Assembly: GCA_964590195.1 (NCBI GenBank)
Contig: CAZPWJ010000012.1
Location: forward strand, 16,166-80,165
DNA: 64,000 nucleotides
Source of the DNA: GCA-2731375 sp964590195
Lineage (GTDB): Bacteria; Pseudomonadota; Alphaproteobacteria; GCA-2731375
Direction: 5' to 3'
Numbering within the stretch: the first letter of the stretch is position 1; each line of letters starts with the position of its first letter. The notes under the pieces were generated by a model. That model was given only the letters and a program-made list of their open reading frames with translations. It ran no database searches and was not told the DNA's origin. This document shows positions 26,935 through 35,284 of this stretch, piece by piece. The position numbers and the translations under genes are program-made.

Positions 26935-27604
26935 CTGTTTCCACCATTTCCGACCTTTGGCCGGACAGTACAACTTCGCCCCGCTCCATGACAATGTAGC
27001 TGTCGGCAAGGTCGCGGGCGAATTCGAAATACTGCTCCACCAGGACAATGGCCATGTCGCCCCGATCCCGCAGCAGGGCGATGATGCGCTGAATGTCCTT
27101 GATAATGGAAGGTTGGATGCCTTCCGTGGGCTCGTCCAGCACCAACAGGCGCGGCTGCATGGCCAGGGCGCGGGCGATGGCCAGCTGCTGTTGCTGACCC
27201 CCCGATAGATCGCCCCCCTGACGCTTCAGCATGTCCTTTAGCACCGGGAATAATTTAAACGTATCAGGCGGCAGGCGCCGCTCGCTCCTGGGCAGCGCGG
27301 CAAAGCCCGAGCGCAGGTTTTCCTCCACCGTCAGAAACGGAAAGATCTCACGCCCTTGCGGTACATAGGCAATGCCCGCGCGCGCCCTGGCATGGCTGGC
27401 GGCTTTCGAAATGTCGTTGTTTTCCCATGTCACCTTACCGCCCTGAATTGCCTGTTGTCCGACAATGGCGCGCAACAGCGAGGTTTTGCCGACGCCGTTG
27501 CGGCCCAACACGCAGGTCACCTCGCCGGGTTTGGCGGTCAGGGAGACGCCGCGCAAGGCCTGGGAGGCGCCATAGAAAAGATCGATATTATCCACCTGTA
27601 GCAT
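26909..27604 (-). CDS. urtE: Urea ABC transporter ATP-binding subunit UrtE
   Basis: The 231-residue LivF-type ATPase has Walker A GRNGVGKTSLL, signature LSGGQQQQLAIARAL and Walker B LLVLDEPTEG, followed by the UrtE/LivF phrase GIQPSIIKDI. With UrtD it powers urea import. It lies 3 bases after urtD. Confidence 0.95.
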   Translation of the reverse strand: MLQVDNIDLFYGASQALRGVSLTAKPGEVTCVLGRNGVGKTSLLRAIVGQQAIQGGKVTWENNDISKAASHARARAGIAYVPQGREIFPFLTVEENLRSGFAALPRSERRLPPDTFKLFPVLKDMLKRQGGDLSGGQQQQLAIARALAMQPRLLVLDEPTEGIQPSIIKDIQRIIALLRDRGDMAIVLVEQYFEFARDLADSYIVMERGEVVLSGQRSEMVETDVRRYLTV

Positions 27605-27607
27605 TCG

Positions 27608-28348
27608 TCAGCGCCCCAAATAGACTTCGATGACTTTTTCGTCGTTCTGCACCACGTCCAACGGCCCTTCCGACAGTACCGAGCCTTCGTGCAGGACCGA
27701 GACCTTGGTGCCCAGGGCGCGGACGAATTCCATGTCATGCTCCACCACCACCACCGAACGCGTCTTTGCGATTTGGCGCAATAGATTTGCGGTCTGTTCC
27801 GTTTCAGCATCGGTCATGCCGGCGACCGGTTCATCCACTAACAACAGTTCGGGTTGCTGCATCAACAGCATGCCGATCTCCAGCCACTGTTTTTGCCCGT
27901 GCGATAGTTCGCCGGCCAGGCGCCGACGCTCTCCGGTCAGGGCGATGGTCTGCAAAGTCTCGTCGATGGCGTCCTGCTGGGCACCTGACAGTTTGGCGAT
28001 CAGAGTTGCGAAGGGGCCGCGCGGGGCCTTTTGCGCCAGTTGCAGATTGTCCTCGACGCTGTGGCTTTCAAATACGGTGGGCTTTTGAAACTTGCGGCCA
28101 ATGCCTAGGTTGGCGATGTCCGCCTCGTCCCGGCGCGTTAGATCGATGTCGCCCTGGAACAGCGCAATGCCTTTATCGGGGCGGGTGCGCCCGGTGATAA
28201 TATCCATCATGGTGGTCTTGCCCGCGCCGTTGGGCCCGATGATGGCCCGCATCTCGCCGCTTTCCACGACCAGGCTGAGATCGTTCAGGGCCTTGAAGCC
28301 GCCAAAGCTGACCGAGATGCCGTCGAGATATAGGACGTCTTCGCTCAT
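27608..28348 (-). CDS. urtD: Urea ABC transporter ATP-binding subunit UrtD
   Basis: The 246-residue LivG-type ATPase has Walker A GPNGAGKTTMMD, signature LSHGQKQWLEIGMLL (typical of UrtD, with SHGQ in place of SGGQ) and Walker B LLLVDEPVAGMT. Its ATG overlaps the urtC stop by 4 bases. Confidence 0.95.
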   Translation of the reverse strand: MSEDVLYLDGISVSFGGFKALNDLSLVVESGEMRAIIGPNGAGKTTMMDIITGRTRPDKGIALFQGDIDLTRRDEADIANLGIGRKFQKPTVFESHSVEDNLQLAQKAPRGPFATLIAKLSGAQQDAIDETLQTIALTGERRRLAGELSHGQKQWLEIGMLLMQQPELLLVDEPVAGMTDAETEQTANLLRQIAKTRSVVVVEHDMEFVRALGTKVSVLHEGSVLSEGPLDVVQNDEKVIEVYLGR

Positions 28349-29421
28349 GACCGGCTCCGTGCCGCCAAAAGGTTGAAGCTGCCGGCGATACCTTTCGGTA
28401 GGAACAGGGTCACGGCGATGAACAGGCCGCCCAGGGCGAACAGCCAGATCTCTGGAAAGGCGGCGGTGAGGTAGCTTTTCGCCATGTTCACCAGCACCGC
28501 GCCCATGATCGCGCCGATCAGGGTGCCGCGTCCGCCCAGGGCGACCCAGACCACGATCTCGATGGAGTTGGCGGGGGCAAACTCACCGGGATTGATGATA
28601 CCTACTTGCGGTACGTACAAGGCGCCGGCGATGCCGGCCATGACGGCGGAGGTGGTGAAAACGAACAGTTTGTAATGTTCGACCCGATAGCCGAGAAACC
28701 GTGTACGGCTTTCCGCATCCCGGATACCGACCAGGATCTTGCCCAGTTTCGACGTTACGATCACACGGCAGGCCAGCAGGCCCAGCAACAGCGCGCAGCC
28801 CGAGGCGATGAACAAACCGGCCCGGGTGCCCTGGCTGCGCAGATCAAAGCCCAGCAGTTCCTTGAAGTCCGTCAGGCCGTTGTTGCCGCCAAAGCCCATG
28901 TCGTTACGGAAAAATGCCAGCATCAGGGCAAAGGTCATGGCCTGCGTGATGATCGAGAGATAGACGCCGCTGACCCGGCTGCGGAAGGCGAACCAGCCAA
29001 AGACAAAGGCCAGGGCGCCCGGCACCAGCATGGCCATGGCGATGGCAAAGAAGAAGTTATCAAAGCCGTACCAGTACCAGGGTAGCTCCGACCAGTTGAG
29101 GAAGACCATGAAGTCGGGCAGTTCCGCGTTGCCATAGACGCCCCGGTCGCCAATCTGGCGCATCAGATACATGCCCATTGCATAGCCGCCCAGACTGAAG
29201 AAGGCGCCATGGCCCAGGCTGAGAATGCCGCAATAGCCCCAGATCAGATCAACGGACAATGCCAGCAGGGCAAAAGAGAGATACTTGCCGAATAGGCTGA
29301 CCGCGTAGGTGGGAACGTGCAGGGCCGAGGTTTCCGGAACGGCCAAATTAAGGATGGGCACGATGATGGTAATGGCCACTAACACGGCGGCGAATATCCA
29401 GTGCGAGGTTAGAAACCGCAT
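28345..29421 (-). CDS. urtC: Urea ABC transporter permease UrtC
   Basis: The 358-residue LivM-type permease has about ten membrane helices and the family segment GYCGILSLGHGAFFSLGGYAM, plus the C-terminal VALGGRGTLIGAIMGAVLVN. It pairs with UrtB to form the urea channel in the inner membrane. It starts 3 bases after urtB and overlaps urtD by 4 bases. Confidence 0.95.
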   Translation of the reverse strand: MRFLTSHWIFAAVLVAITIIVPILNLAVPETSALHVPTYAVSLFGKYLSFALLALSVDLIWGYCGILSLGHGAFFSLGGYAMGMYLMRQIGDRGVYGNAELPDFMVFLNWSELPWYWYGFDNFFFAIAMAMLVPGALAFVFGWFAFRSRVSGVYLSIITQAMTFALMLAFFRNDMGFGGNNGLTDFKELLGFDLRSQGTRAGLFIASGCALLLGLLACRVIVTSKLGKILVGIRDAESRTRFLGYRVEHYKLFVFTTSAVMAGIAGALYVPQVGIINPGEFAPANSIEIVVWVALGGRGTLIGAIMGAVLVNMAKSYLTAAFPEIWLFALGGLFIAVTLFLPKGIAGSFNLLAARSRS

Positions 29422-29424
29422 GAC

Positions 29425-31035
29425 CTAGGCCTCCACCGCGCGGCCCTTCAGGGCGAACAGGCCCCGGGGACGTTTTTGTATAAACAGAATGACCAGCACC
29501 AGAATGATTATCTTGCCCAGCACGGCGCCCGCATAAGGTTCCAGGAACTTGTTCGCCATGCCCAAAGACAGCGCGCCGACCAGGGTGCCCCACAAATTGC
29601 CGACCCCGCCGAACACCACAACGAGGAAACTGTCGATGATATAGCCCTGGCCCAGGTTGGGGCTGACGTTGTCAATCTGGCTCAAGGCGACGCCGGCGAG
29701 GCCCGCCACGCCCGAACCCAGACCAAAAGTCATGGCATCGACCCAGTTGGAACGAATACCAACCGCATTGGCCATGGCGCGGTTTTGCGTTACCGCCCGC
29801 ATGCGCAGGCCGAAATCGGTGTAGCGGATGATCAGGGTCAGTGCCAGAAAGACCAGTGCGGCAAAGATGATGATGCAGATCCGGTTGTTGGTCAGGATCA
29901 GGCCGCCGGTGATCTCGATCGAGCCGCTCATCCACGACGGCGCGATCACTTCGCGGTTTGTCGGGCCAAAGATCGAGCGCACGAACTGTTGCAGCATCAG
30001 GCTCAGGCCCCAGGTCGCCAGCAATGTCTCCAGCGGCCGGCCATATAGAAAACGGATGACGCTGCGTTCCAACAGCACCCCGAACAGGCCGGCGAACAGG
30101 AATGCGGCGGGAATGGAAATCAGCAGGGATTGGGTGATGGAGCCCGGGAAATATTGCTCCATGATGACCTGGACCACATGAGTGGTATAAGCCCCCAGCA
30201 TGACCATCTCACCATGGGCCATGTTGATCACGCCCATGACACCAAAAGTAATGGCCAGGCCGATTGCGGCCAGCAGCAGTACCGAGCCCAGGCTGATGCC
30301 CTGAAAGAGGTTCTGCAGGATGTCAAAAAATGCCAGGCGCTGTTCAATGCTGGCATCCGCCTGTTTGACCGCCGCCAACAAATCGCCCTTTGCCGTTTGC
30401 GCCGTCTTCGCCAACAGGTCGCGGACCCCACGGTCGGGAAAATCGGCCAGGTTCTGAGCGGCGGCGAGCTTTTCCTCCGCCGTGCCATGGCGCAGGCGGG
30501 CGGCGGCCAGGGTGCGGGCCAGGGCCTCGCGGACTTCGTCGTCGGTCTCGTTCAGATAGGCCTTGGCCAGTGTGGTTAGGCTGTCGACGCCGGCGGATTT
30601 GAACATGGATCGGGCCGCGCTCAGGCGTTGGGCGGCATCCGCGCTAAACAGGGTCAGGGAACCAAGGGCACCGCGCAGAACGCCGCGCAGGCGGTTGTTG
30701 ACGCGAATTTTTTTCGAGGAACGAGATTTCGCCTCGCCCAGGGGCTTGCCATCCAGGGCGCCGATAAAGAATTTCTTGCGGCCTTCTTTCTTCAGGATGA
30801 CGATGGCGCCATCGGATTTGCGTACATGCAGGCGGCCTTTAAGCAGGGCGGTCAGGGGCGCGACCACGCGGGAATCGCCGCTGGCCGCCAGTTTTTCGAT
30901 GACGGCGATCTTGGCCGCGTAACTTTTGGCTTTCAGACCGTCCAGCAATTCCGCTGTTTGATCGGCCCAGGCTGGTGAACCGATGACGGCCGGGGTCAAG
31001 AGCAAAAGCAGGGAAAAGAAAATTGATCGCAACAT
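29425..31035 (-). CDS. urtB: Urea ABC transporter permease UrtB
   Basis: The 536-residue protein has a signal-like N-terminal helix, a long hydrophilic domain with HEAT-like helical repeats (about 25-230), and a LivH-type permease domain (about 235-536) with MGVINMAHGEMVMLGAYTTH and VVFGGVGNLWGTLVGAL. Long UrtB proteins with this extra periplasmic domain are usual in proteobacteria. The 178-base gap to urtA holds a hairpin and a 97-bp repeat, so urtB is probably expressed less than urtA. Confidence 0.94.
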   Translation of the reverse strand: MLRSIFFSLLLLLTPAVIGSPAWADQTAELLDGLKAKSYAAKIAVIEKLAASGDSRVVAPLTALLKGRLHVRKSDGAIVILKKEGRKKFFIGALDGKPLGEAKSRSSKKIRVNNRLRGVLRGALGSLTLFSADAAQRLSAARSMFKSAGVDSLTTLAKAYLNETDDEVREALARTLAAARLRHGTAEEKLAAAQNLADFPDRGVRDLLAKTAQTAKGDLLAAVKQADASIEQRLAFFDILQNLFQGISLGSVLLLAAIGLAITFGVMGVINMAHGEMVMLGAYTTHVVQVIMEQYFPGSITQSLLISIPAAFLFAGLFGVLLERSVIRFLYGRPLETLLATWGLSLMLQQFVRSIFGPTNREVIAPSWMSGSIEITGGLILTNNRICIIIFAALVFLALTLIIRYTDFGLRMRAVTQNRAMANAVGIRSNWVDAMTFGLGSGVAGLAGVALSQIDNVSPNLGQGYIIDSFLVVVFGGVGNLWGTLVGALSLGMANKFLEPYAGAVLGKIIILVLVILFIQKRPRGLFALKGRAVEA

Positions 31036-31060
31036 CTTGCTCTTGGCCTATTTCTTCTTT

Positions 31061-31157
31061 GTCATTGCCGGGCTTGACCCGGCAATCTGGTGCAACAAAC
31101 CTAAGTGTTTGTGTCTCCAGATCCTCGGGTCTTCGCTTCGCTACGCCCAAGGATGAC
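31061..31157. repeat. 97-bp REP-like palindromic element, copy 1
   Basis: This element in the urtA-urtB gap starts with the hairpin GCCGGGCTTGACCCGGC, has a second potential stem (ATCTGG pairing with CCAGAT) and ends CTTCGCTACGCCCAAGGATGAC. It recurs inverted at 39180-39276 with the same length and high similarity, and its hairpin end recurs at 43594-43625. No ORF is inside. Such short structured intergenic repeats are common in alphaproteobacteria. Confidence 0.85.
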
Positions 31158-31172
31158 AACTTAATGAATATT

Positions 31173-31203
31173 GGGGAGGCGGCGTCTTCAATGCCGCCTC
31201 CCC
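31173..31203 (-). terminator. Hairpin downstream of urtA (partial terminator)
   Basis: GGGGAGGCGGC and GCCGCCTCCCC form an 11-bp GC stem with a 9-base loop, beginning 11 bases after the urtA stop in the direction of transcription. AATATT but no long T-run follows, which fits a leaky terminator or 3' stabiliser that raises the binding protein over the membrane subunits. Confidence 0.6.
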
Positions 31204-31213
31204 TGTTGGCGTT

Positions 31214-32506
31214 TTAGTTCGTGTACGCGGGCTTCTTGCAGTTGCCGCAAACCCAGGGGTAGGTCCAATCGGCGGTCAGGGCCGCGCTTTCGGGAATGAA
31301 GTCACTCCAGGCATCGCCGATGACTTCGCCGTCTGTTTGCCAGACAACGTCGAACTGGCCATCTTCCTGGATTTCACCGATCAGCACTGGCTTTGAGAGG
31401 TGGTGGTTGGTGTTCATCACGGCCATGCCGCCGGTCAGGTTCTTGACCTTTTGGCCATACATGGCCTGGCGCACCGCATCCACGTTCGTGGTGCCGGCCT
31501 GCTTGACGGCCTGGGTCCACATCTTGAAGCCGATGTAGGTCGCTTCCATGGGATCATTGGTGACGCGCTTCTCGTCCTTGATGAAGGCGTGCCAGGCTTT
31601 GATGAAGTCGTCGTTCTCCGGTGCATCCACGGACATGAAGTAGTTCCAGGCGCCCAGGTGACCGACCAGGGGCTTGGTGTCCAGACCGGCGAGTTCCTCT
31701 TCACCGACCGAGAAGGCCACGACGGGAATGTCTTCGGCTTTGATGCCCTGGTTGCCGAGTTCTTTATAGAACGGCACGTTGGCATCGCCATTGATGGTCG
31801 AGACCACGGCGGTCTTGATGCCCTGGGAGGCGAATTTCTTCACCGACGCCACAATGGTTTGCCAATCGGAATGACCAAAGGGCGTGTATTCTTCCATGAT
31901 GTCGGCATCGGTGATGCCCTTGGAATGCAGGAAGGCGCGCAGGATCTTGTTGGTCGTGCGGGGATAGACATAGTCCGTGCCCAACAGCACGAAACGCTTG
32001 GCCCCACCGCCGTCCTCGCTCATCAGATATTCCACCGCCGGGATCGCCTGCTGGTTCGGCGCGGCACCGGTGTAGAAAACGTTTCGGGAAGATTCCTCGC
32101 CCTCGTATTGCACCGGATAGAACAGCATGCTGTTCAATTCCTCGAACACCGGCAGCACGGATTTGCGCGAAACAGAGGTCCAGCAACCGAATACCACGTC
32201 AACCTTGTTGACCTGGATCAACTCGCGGGCCTTTTCGGCGAACAGGGGCCAGTTGGAAGCCGGATCGACGACAACCGCCTCGACCTTTTTGCCCAGCAGG
32301 CCGCCGTCCTTGTTCAATTTGTCGATCATCATCAAGACCGAGTCCTTTAACGTGGTCTCGGAAATCGCCATGGTTCCCGATAGGGAATGCAGCACACCAA
32401 CCTTGATGGTGTCCTGGGCCGCCTTGACCGGCAAGGCCGCGGCGCCGACACCTGCCGCAAAGGCGGCGGCGGCGAGGGTGTTAAGGGCTGTGCGTCTGGT
32501 AATCAT
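31214..32506 (-). CDS. urtA: Urea ABC transporter substrate-binding protein UrtA
   Basis: The 430-residue protein starts with a twin-arginine signal (MITRRTALNTLAAAAFAAGVG), so it should be exported folded by the Tat system. The mature part is the type I periplasmic fold with the UrtA phrases GVLHSLSGTMAISE, GCWTSVSRKSVLPVFE and FYPVQYEGEESSRN, and the conserved C-terminal WVCGNCKKPAY-type ending. It captures urea (and short amides) in the periplasm. A consensus sigma-54 promoter lies 45 bases upstream. Confidence 0.96.
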   Translation of the reverse strand: MITRRTALNTLAAAAFAAGVGAAALPVKAAQDTIKVGVLHSLSGTMAISETTLKDSVLMMIDKLNKDGGLLGKKVEAVVVDPASNWPLFAEKARELIQVNKVDVVFGCWTSVSRKSVLPVFEELNSMLFYPVQYEGEESSRNVFYTGAAPNQQAIPAVEYLMSEDGGGAKRFVLLGTDYVYPRTTNKILRAFLHSKGITDADIMEEYTPFGHSDWQTIVASVKKFASQGIKTAVVSTINGDANVPFYKELGNQGIKAEDIPVVAFSVGEEELAGLDTKPLVGHLGAWNYFMSVDAPENDDFIKAWHAFIKDEKRVTNDPMEATYIGFKMWTQAVKQAGTTNVDAVRQAMYGQKVKNLTGGMAVMNTNHHLSKPVLIGEIQEDGQFDVVWQTDGEVIGDAWSDFIPESAALTADWTYPWVCGNCKKPAYTN

Positions 32507-32864
32507 CTGTTCGTCTCCAATAAGGGGTTGTCTTGCACCACCCTACGGACTGCAAACAGCGTGCCAGTTTAAAATATTTTTTACCTTTTGGATAACATTT
32601 TGAAATGGCTAGTAAAAATAGCTCTCTGCCTGTTTTTGCGGCAATAATGTTTTATGGGTAAAAAATAGGCGCCATTAAAGAAGTGCTGAAAAAATATGCA
32701 AAAAATATGATTGCAGGCCTTGCCTCAAGCGACAGAGGAGGCAGAATGCGGCACCGGTTGGCCTTGGTTCGCCTTGGCCCGCTGTACGAGGTTGTCTTGC
32801 ACCAACGGATGATCTCGGGGCACCGTGGCATTCATTGCCACGGTGTCGGCTTGCGCCGGGAAGC
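32507..32864. other. 358-bp regulatory region upstream of urtA
   Basis: No convincing gene lies here; a rightward 61-codon frame (32683-32868) reads through AT-rich DNA without a good start. The stretch 32570-32720 is very AT-rich, as expected for bendable DNA between a sigma-54 promoter and its enhancer. The 15-mer GGTTGTCTTGCACCA occurs exactly twice, at 32526-32540 and 32790-32804; its TGCACCA end resembles an NtrC half-site, but no full palindrome is present. Confidence 0.6.
32551..32566 (-). promoter_or_regulatory. Sigma-54 (RpoN) promoter of the urt-ure operon
   Basis: Read leftward the site is TGGCACGCTGTTTGCA, an exact match to the sigma-54 consensus TGGCACG-N4-TTGCW with correct -24/-12 spacing. 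Transcription would start near 32540, 34 bases before the urtA ATG. In proteobacteria this implies NtrC-dependent induction under nitrogen limitation. Confidence 0.85.
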
Positions 32865-35153
32865 TTAACTCACCGCGCGCAGATCTTGTTCCTGGCTGCC
32901 TTCGCCGCCATCGCGGACACGGTCTTGGGGGAAGTGAAGGTGCACGACCGTGCCGACGCCGGGTTCGCTTTCCATGGTCAATGCGCCGCCGTGCAATTCC
33001 ATCAGGGCCTTTGATATGGAGAGGCCCAGTCCCGTGCCCTGGTAACTGCGGGTCAAGCCGTTGTCCACCTGTGCGAAGGGCTGCAAGGCCTGGGCCAGCT
33101 CTTCCGGTCCCATGCCGATGCCATCGTCCTGGATCGATATGGTAATGCCATTTCCTGGCTCGTGGCGCACGAAGATGTCGACATCCGGTTCCTCGCGTGA
33201 AAACTTCATGCCGTTGGAAACAATATTCATCAATATCTGACGGAATGCCCGTTCGTCGGCCAACAGCGCCGGCATCCCCACCGGTACATCGGCCTGAATA
33301 TGACTGCTCTCGACCGGCTTTTCGCCGTCGAGGAGGTCTCGGCAGACTTTTATATTTTCCTCAATGGACAGTACCGTTTCGGTCAGTTGGTAATTGCCGG
33401 CCTCAATTCGTGTCATGTCCAGGATGTCATTGACGATCGTCAGCAACTGCATGCCGTTTTCGTGGATATGGCTGACATACTCGTTGTTCGAGGGATTCCC
33501 CAGATCGCCGAATATGCCCTGCTCCAGGGCCTCGGAGAAGCCGATGATGGCGTTCAACGGCGTGCGGAGTTCGTGGCTCATGTTAGCCAGGAATGTGCTT
33601 TTCGAGCGGTCGGCGAGTCTGGCCTGGTTCATGGCCTCGCGCAGGGCGATTTCGTTGGCCTTGCGCTCAGTAATATCCAGCATGGAGCCGGCCATGTGAC
33701 TGATTCTGCCGTTTCTATCGGCGTCGCCCCGGCCCCGGCACTCCAACCAGATATAACTGTCCTCGTCATGGCGGCGGACGCGGTATTCCTGATGGAAGAC
33801 GTCCGTGTCGCCCGTCAGGTATGCCTTCATGGCGGCGTTGGTTTCTTCCCGTTCATCGGGATGGATGCAGGAAAGCCAGAAGGAAAAATCGAATTCCGCC
33901 AAGGTGCCTTCGGGCATGTTCAGCCATTTTTCGATGTTCGGCGAGGCGAATATCCGTCCCTCTTCCATCACCCAGAGGCCGGCCGAAGTGCCCTGCAGAA
34001 CATTGGCCCAGCGGTTTTCCTGGCGGCGTAACTCATTCGCGGATTCCACCATCTCCGTGGCGTCCGAGGCGATGCCGCGATAGCCGGTGAAACGGCCCTG
34101 CTTGTCCCAAAGCGGTTTGCCCGAAACACGCGTCCAGCGAGGGCTGTCGTCACCGCTCTTGCGCCGGTAAATAAAGTCGCGGACGGGCAGGTGCGCGTTC
34201 ATTTGCTTGATGTGATGGCTCCAGGCAGCGGGGTCAAAATCCTCGTGCACCAGGATATCTTCCGTCTGCCTGAGTTGCGATTTGGCCGGAATACCGATGA
34301 CGGAGCCGACGTTGTTTGAAATATGGCTGAAGCGCAGCTCCGCGTCCATTTCCCAGAACCAGTCGAGGCCGGATTCTGTGAAATCGCCCAGGCGGCGTTC
34401 ACTGCTATCGATACCGCCGTTGATGGCGCGCGCCACTTGCCCCAGTTCGAGGATTTGCGATTCCGGTACCCGTGTTTTGCGGTCGCCGGCGGTATGGCGT
34501 TGTACGATCCCGACCATTTTCTTCAGCGGCTGCAATACCTGCCGCTGCAACATCAAATAGGCCAGGCCGATGCCGCCGAACACCAGCAGCAGGAAACCCG
34601 CGGCCAATCCGGCACGCAGCAGATTGAGGACATGGCGCATGCCCGCCGGATCCACCCGCACTATAACCGCGCTGTGAAACGCCGTGGGCGCGGCATTGCC
34701 GCCGCCGCGATGTTCCCCCAGTAGGACACGCTCGGCGATTTCGAAATCACCATTGTCCAGCCAGTGCCCGGTGAGGGCTTTGCGCCAGTCGGTTTTCTGG
34801 ATTTCGCCGCGCATGCCGCGGGCGTAGTCTTCCTGTCCGGGCCGGGCCGTCACGACGGCGACCGCAGTGTCTTTCTCTTGCCCATGAAGTCCAGGTCGGA
34901 TAACCCCGATGGCGCGAATATCCGGTTCATCGCGCAGCACATGGCGCAGTAAATCATCCAGTTCGGCTTCATCGTGGGGTTGTATCAGCACATGGTTGAC
35001 CACGGTCGTCAGGGTCTGGCCACGGGCCGTCAGCTGCGCCTGGAACAGTGTCGCCGCCGAATACTGAATGACCCATAGGCCGACAACGGCCACGGCCAGG
35101 CCGGCCGCCAGCATGGGAATCAGAAATTTGCGCCGCAGCGTCGTTTCGCCCAC
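32865..35153 (-). CDS. Membrane PAS-containing sensor histidine kinase
   Basis: The 762-residue kinase has an N-terminal membrane helix (about 12-32), an extracytoplasmic sensor region (about 35-175), a second helix (about 180-202), a HAMP linker, two PAS domains (about 260-375 and 385-500), a HisKA domain with FLANMSHELRTPLN (phospho-His near 526) and a HATPase_c domain with N-box ILMNIVSNGMKFS, DDGIGMG and GTGLGLS. No receiver domain or adjacent response regulator is present, so the partner is elsewhere. It is upstream of urtA on the same strand but separated by 358 bases and a promoter; a link to urea is not shown. Confidence 0.92.
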   Translation of the reverse strand: MGETTLRRKFLIPMLAAGLAVAVVGLWVIQYSAATLFQAQLTARGQTLTTVVNHVLIQPHDEAELDDLLRHVLRDEPDIRAIGVIRPGLHGQEKDTAVAVVTARPGQEDYARGMRGEIQKTDWRKALTGHWLDNGDFEIAERVLLGEHRGGGNAAPTAFHSAVIVRVDPAGMRHVLNLLRAGLAAGFLLLVFGGIGLAYLMLQRQVLQPLKKMVGIVQRHTAGDRKTRVPESQILELGQVARAINGGIDSSERRLGDFTESGLDWFWEMDAELRFSHISNNVGSVIGIPAKSQLRQTEDILVHEDFDPAAWSHHIKQMNAHLPVRDFIYRRKSGDDSPRWTRVSGKPLWDKQGRFTGYRGIASDATEMVESANELRRQENRWANVLQGTSAGLWVMEEGRIFASPNIEKWLNMPEGTLAEFDFSFWLSCIHPDEREETNAAMKAYLTGDTDVFHQEYRVRRHDEDSYIWLECRGRGDADRNGRISHMAGSMLDITERKANEIALREAMNQARLADRSKSTFLANMSHELRTPLNAIIGFSEALEQGIFGDLGNPSNNEYVSHIHENGMQLLTIVNDILDMTRIEAGNYQLTETVLSIEENIKVCRDLLDGEKPVESSHIQADVPVGMPALLADERAFRQILMNIVSNGMKFSREEPDVDIFVRHEPGNGITISIQDDGIGMGPEELAQALQPFAQVDNGLTRSYQGTGLGLSISKALMELHGGALTMESEPGVGTVVHLHFPQDRVRDGGEGSQEQDLRAVS

Positions 35154-35284
35154 GTATCATCCAATCAGACAAGGCCGGCCCGGCGCGCGATTACGCCATC
35201 CGATGCCTAACCAAACCAATTGGCAATAATGCGGCCCTGATGCTTAAAGTAGCGTTAACTTAAATAAGCCAACGTCTAGGGCGT

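Noticed and set aside
31400..32350. Rightward 316-codon frame opposite urtA
   Set aside because: Shadow of the Tat-exported UrtA gene; His/Gly/Val-rich with no domain.
32683..32868. Rightward 61-codon frame upstream of urtA
   Set aside because: No good start site, and it lies in the sigma-54 control region; composition changes in the middle of the frame.
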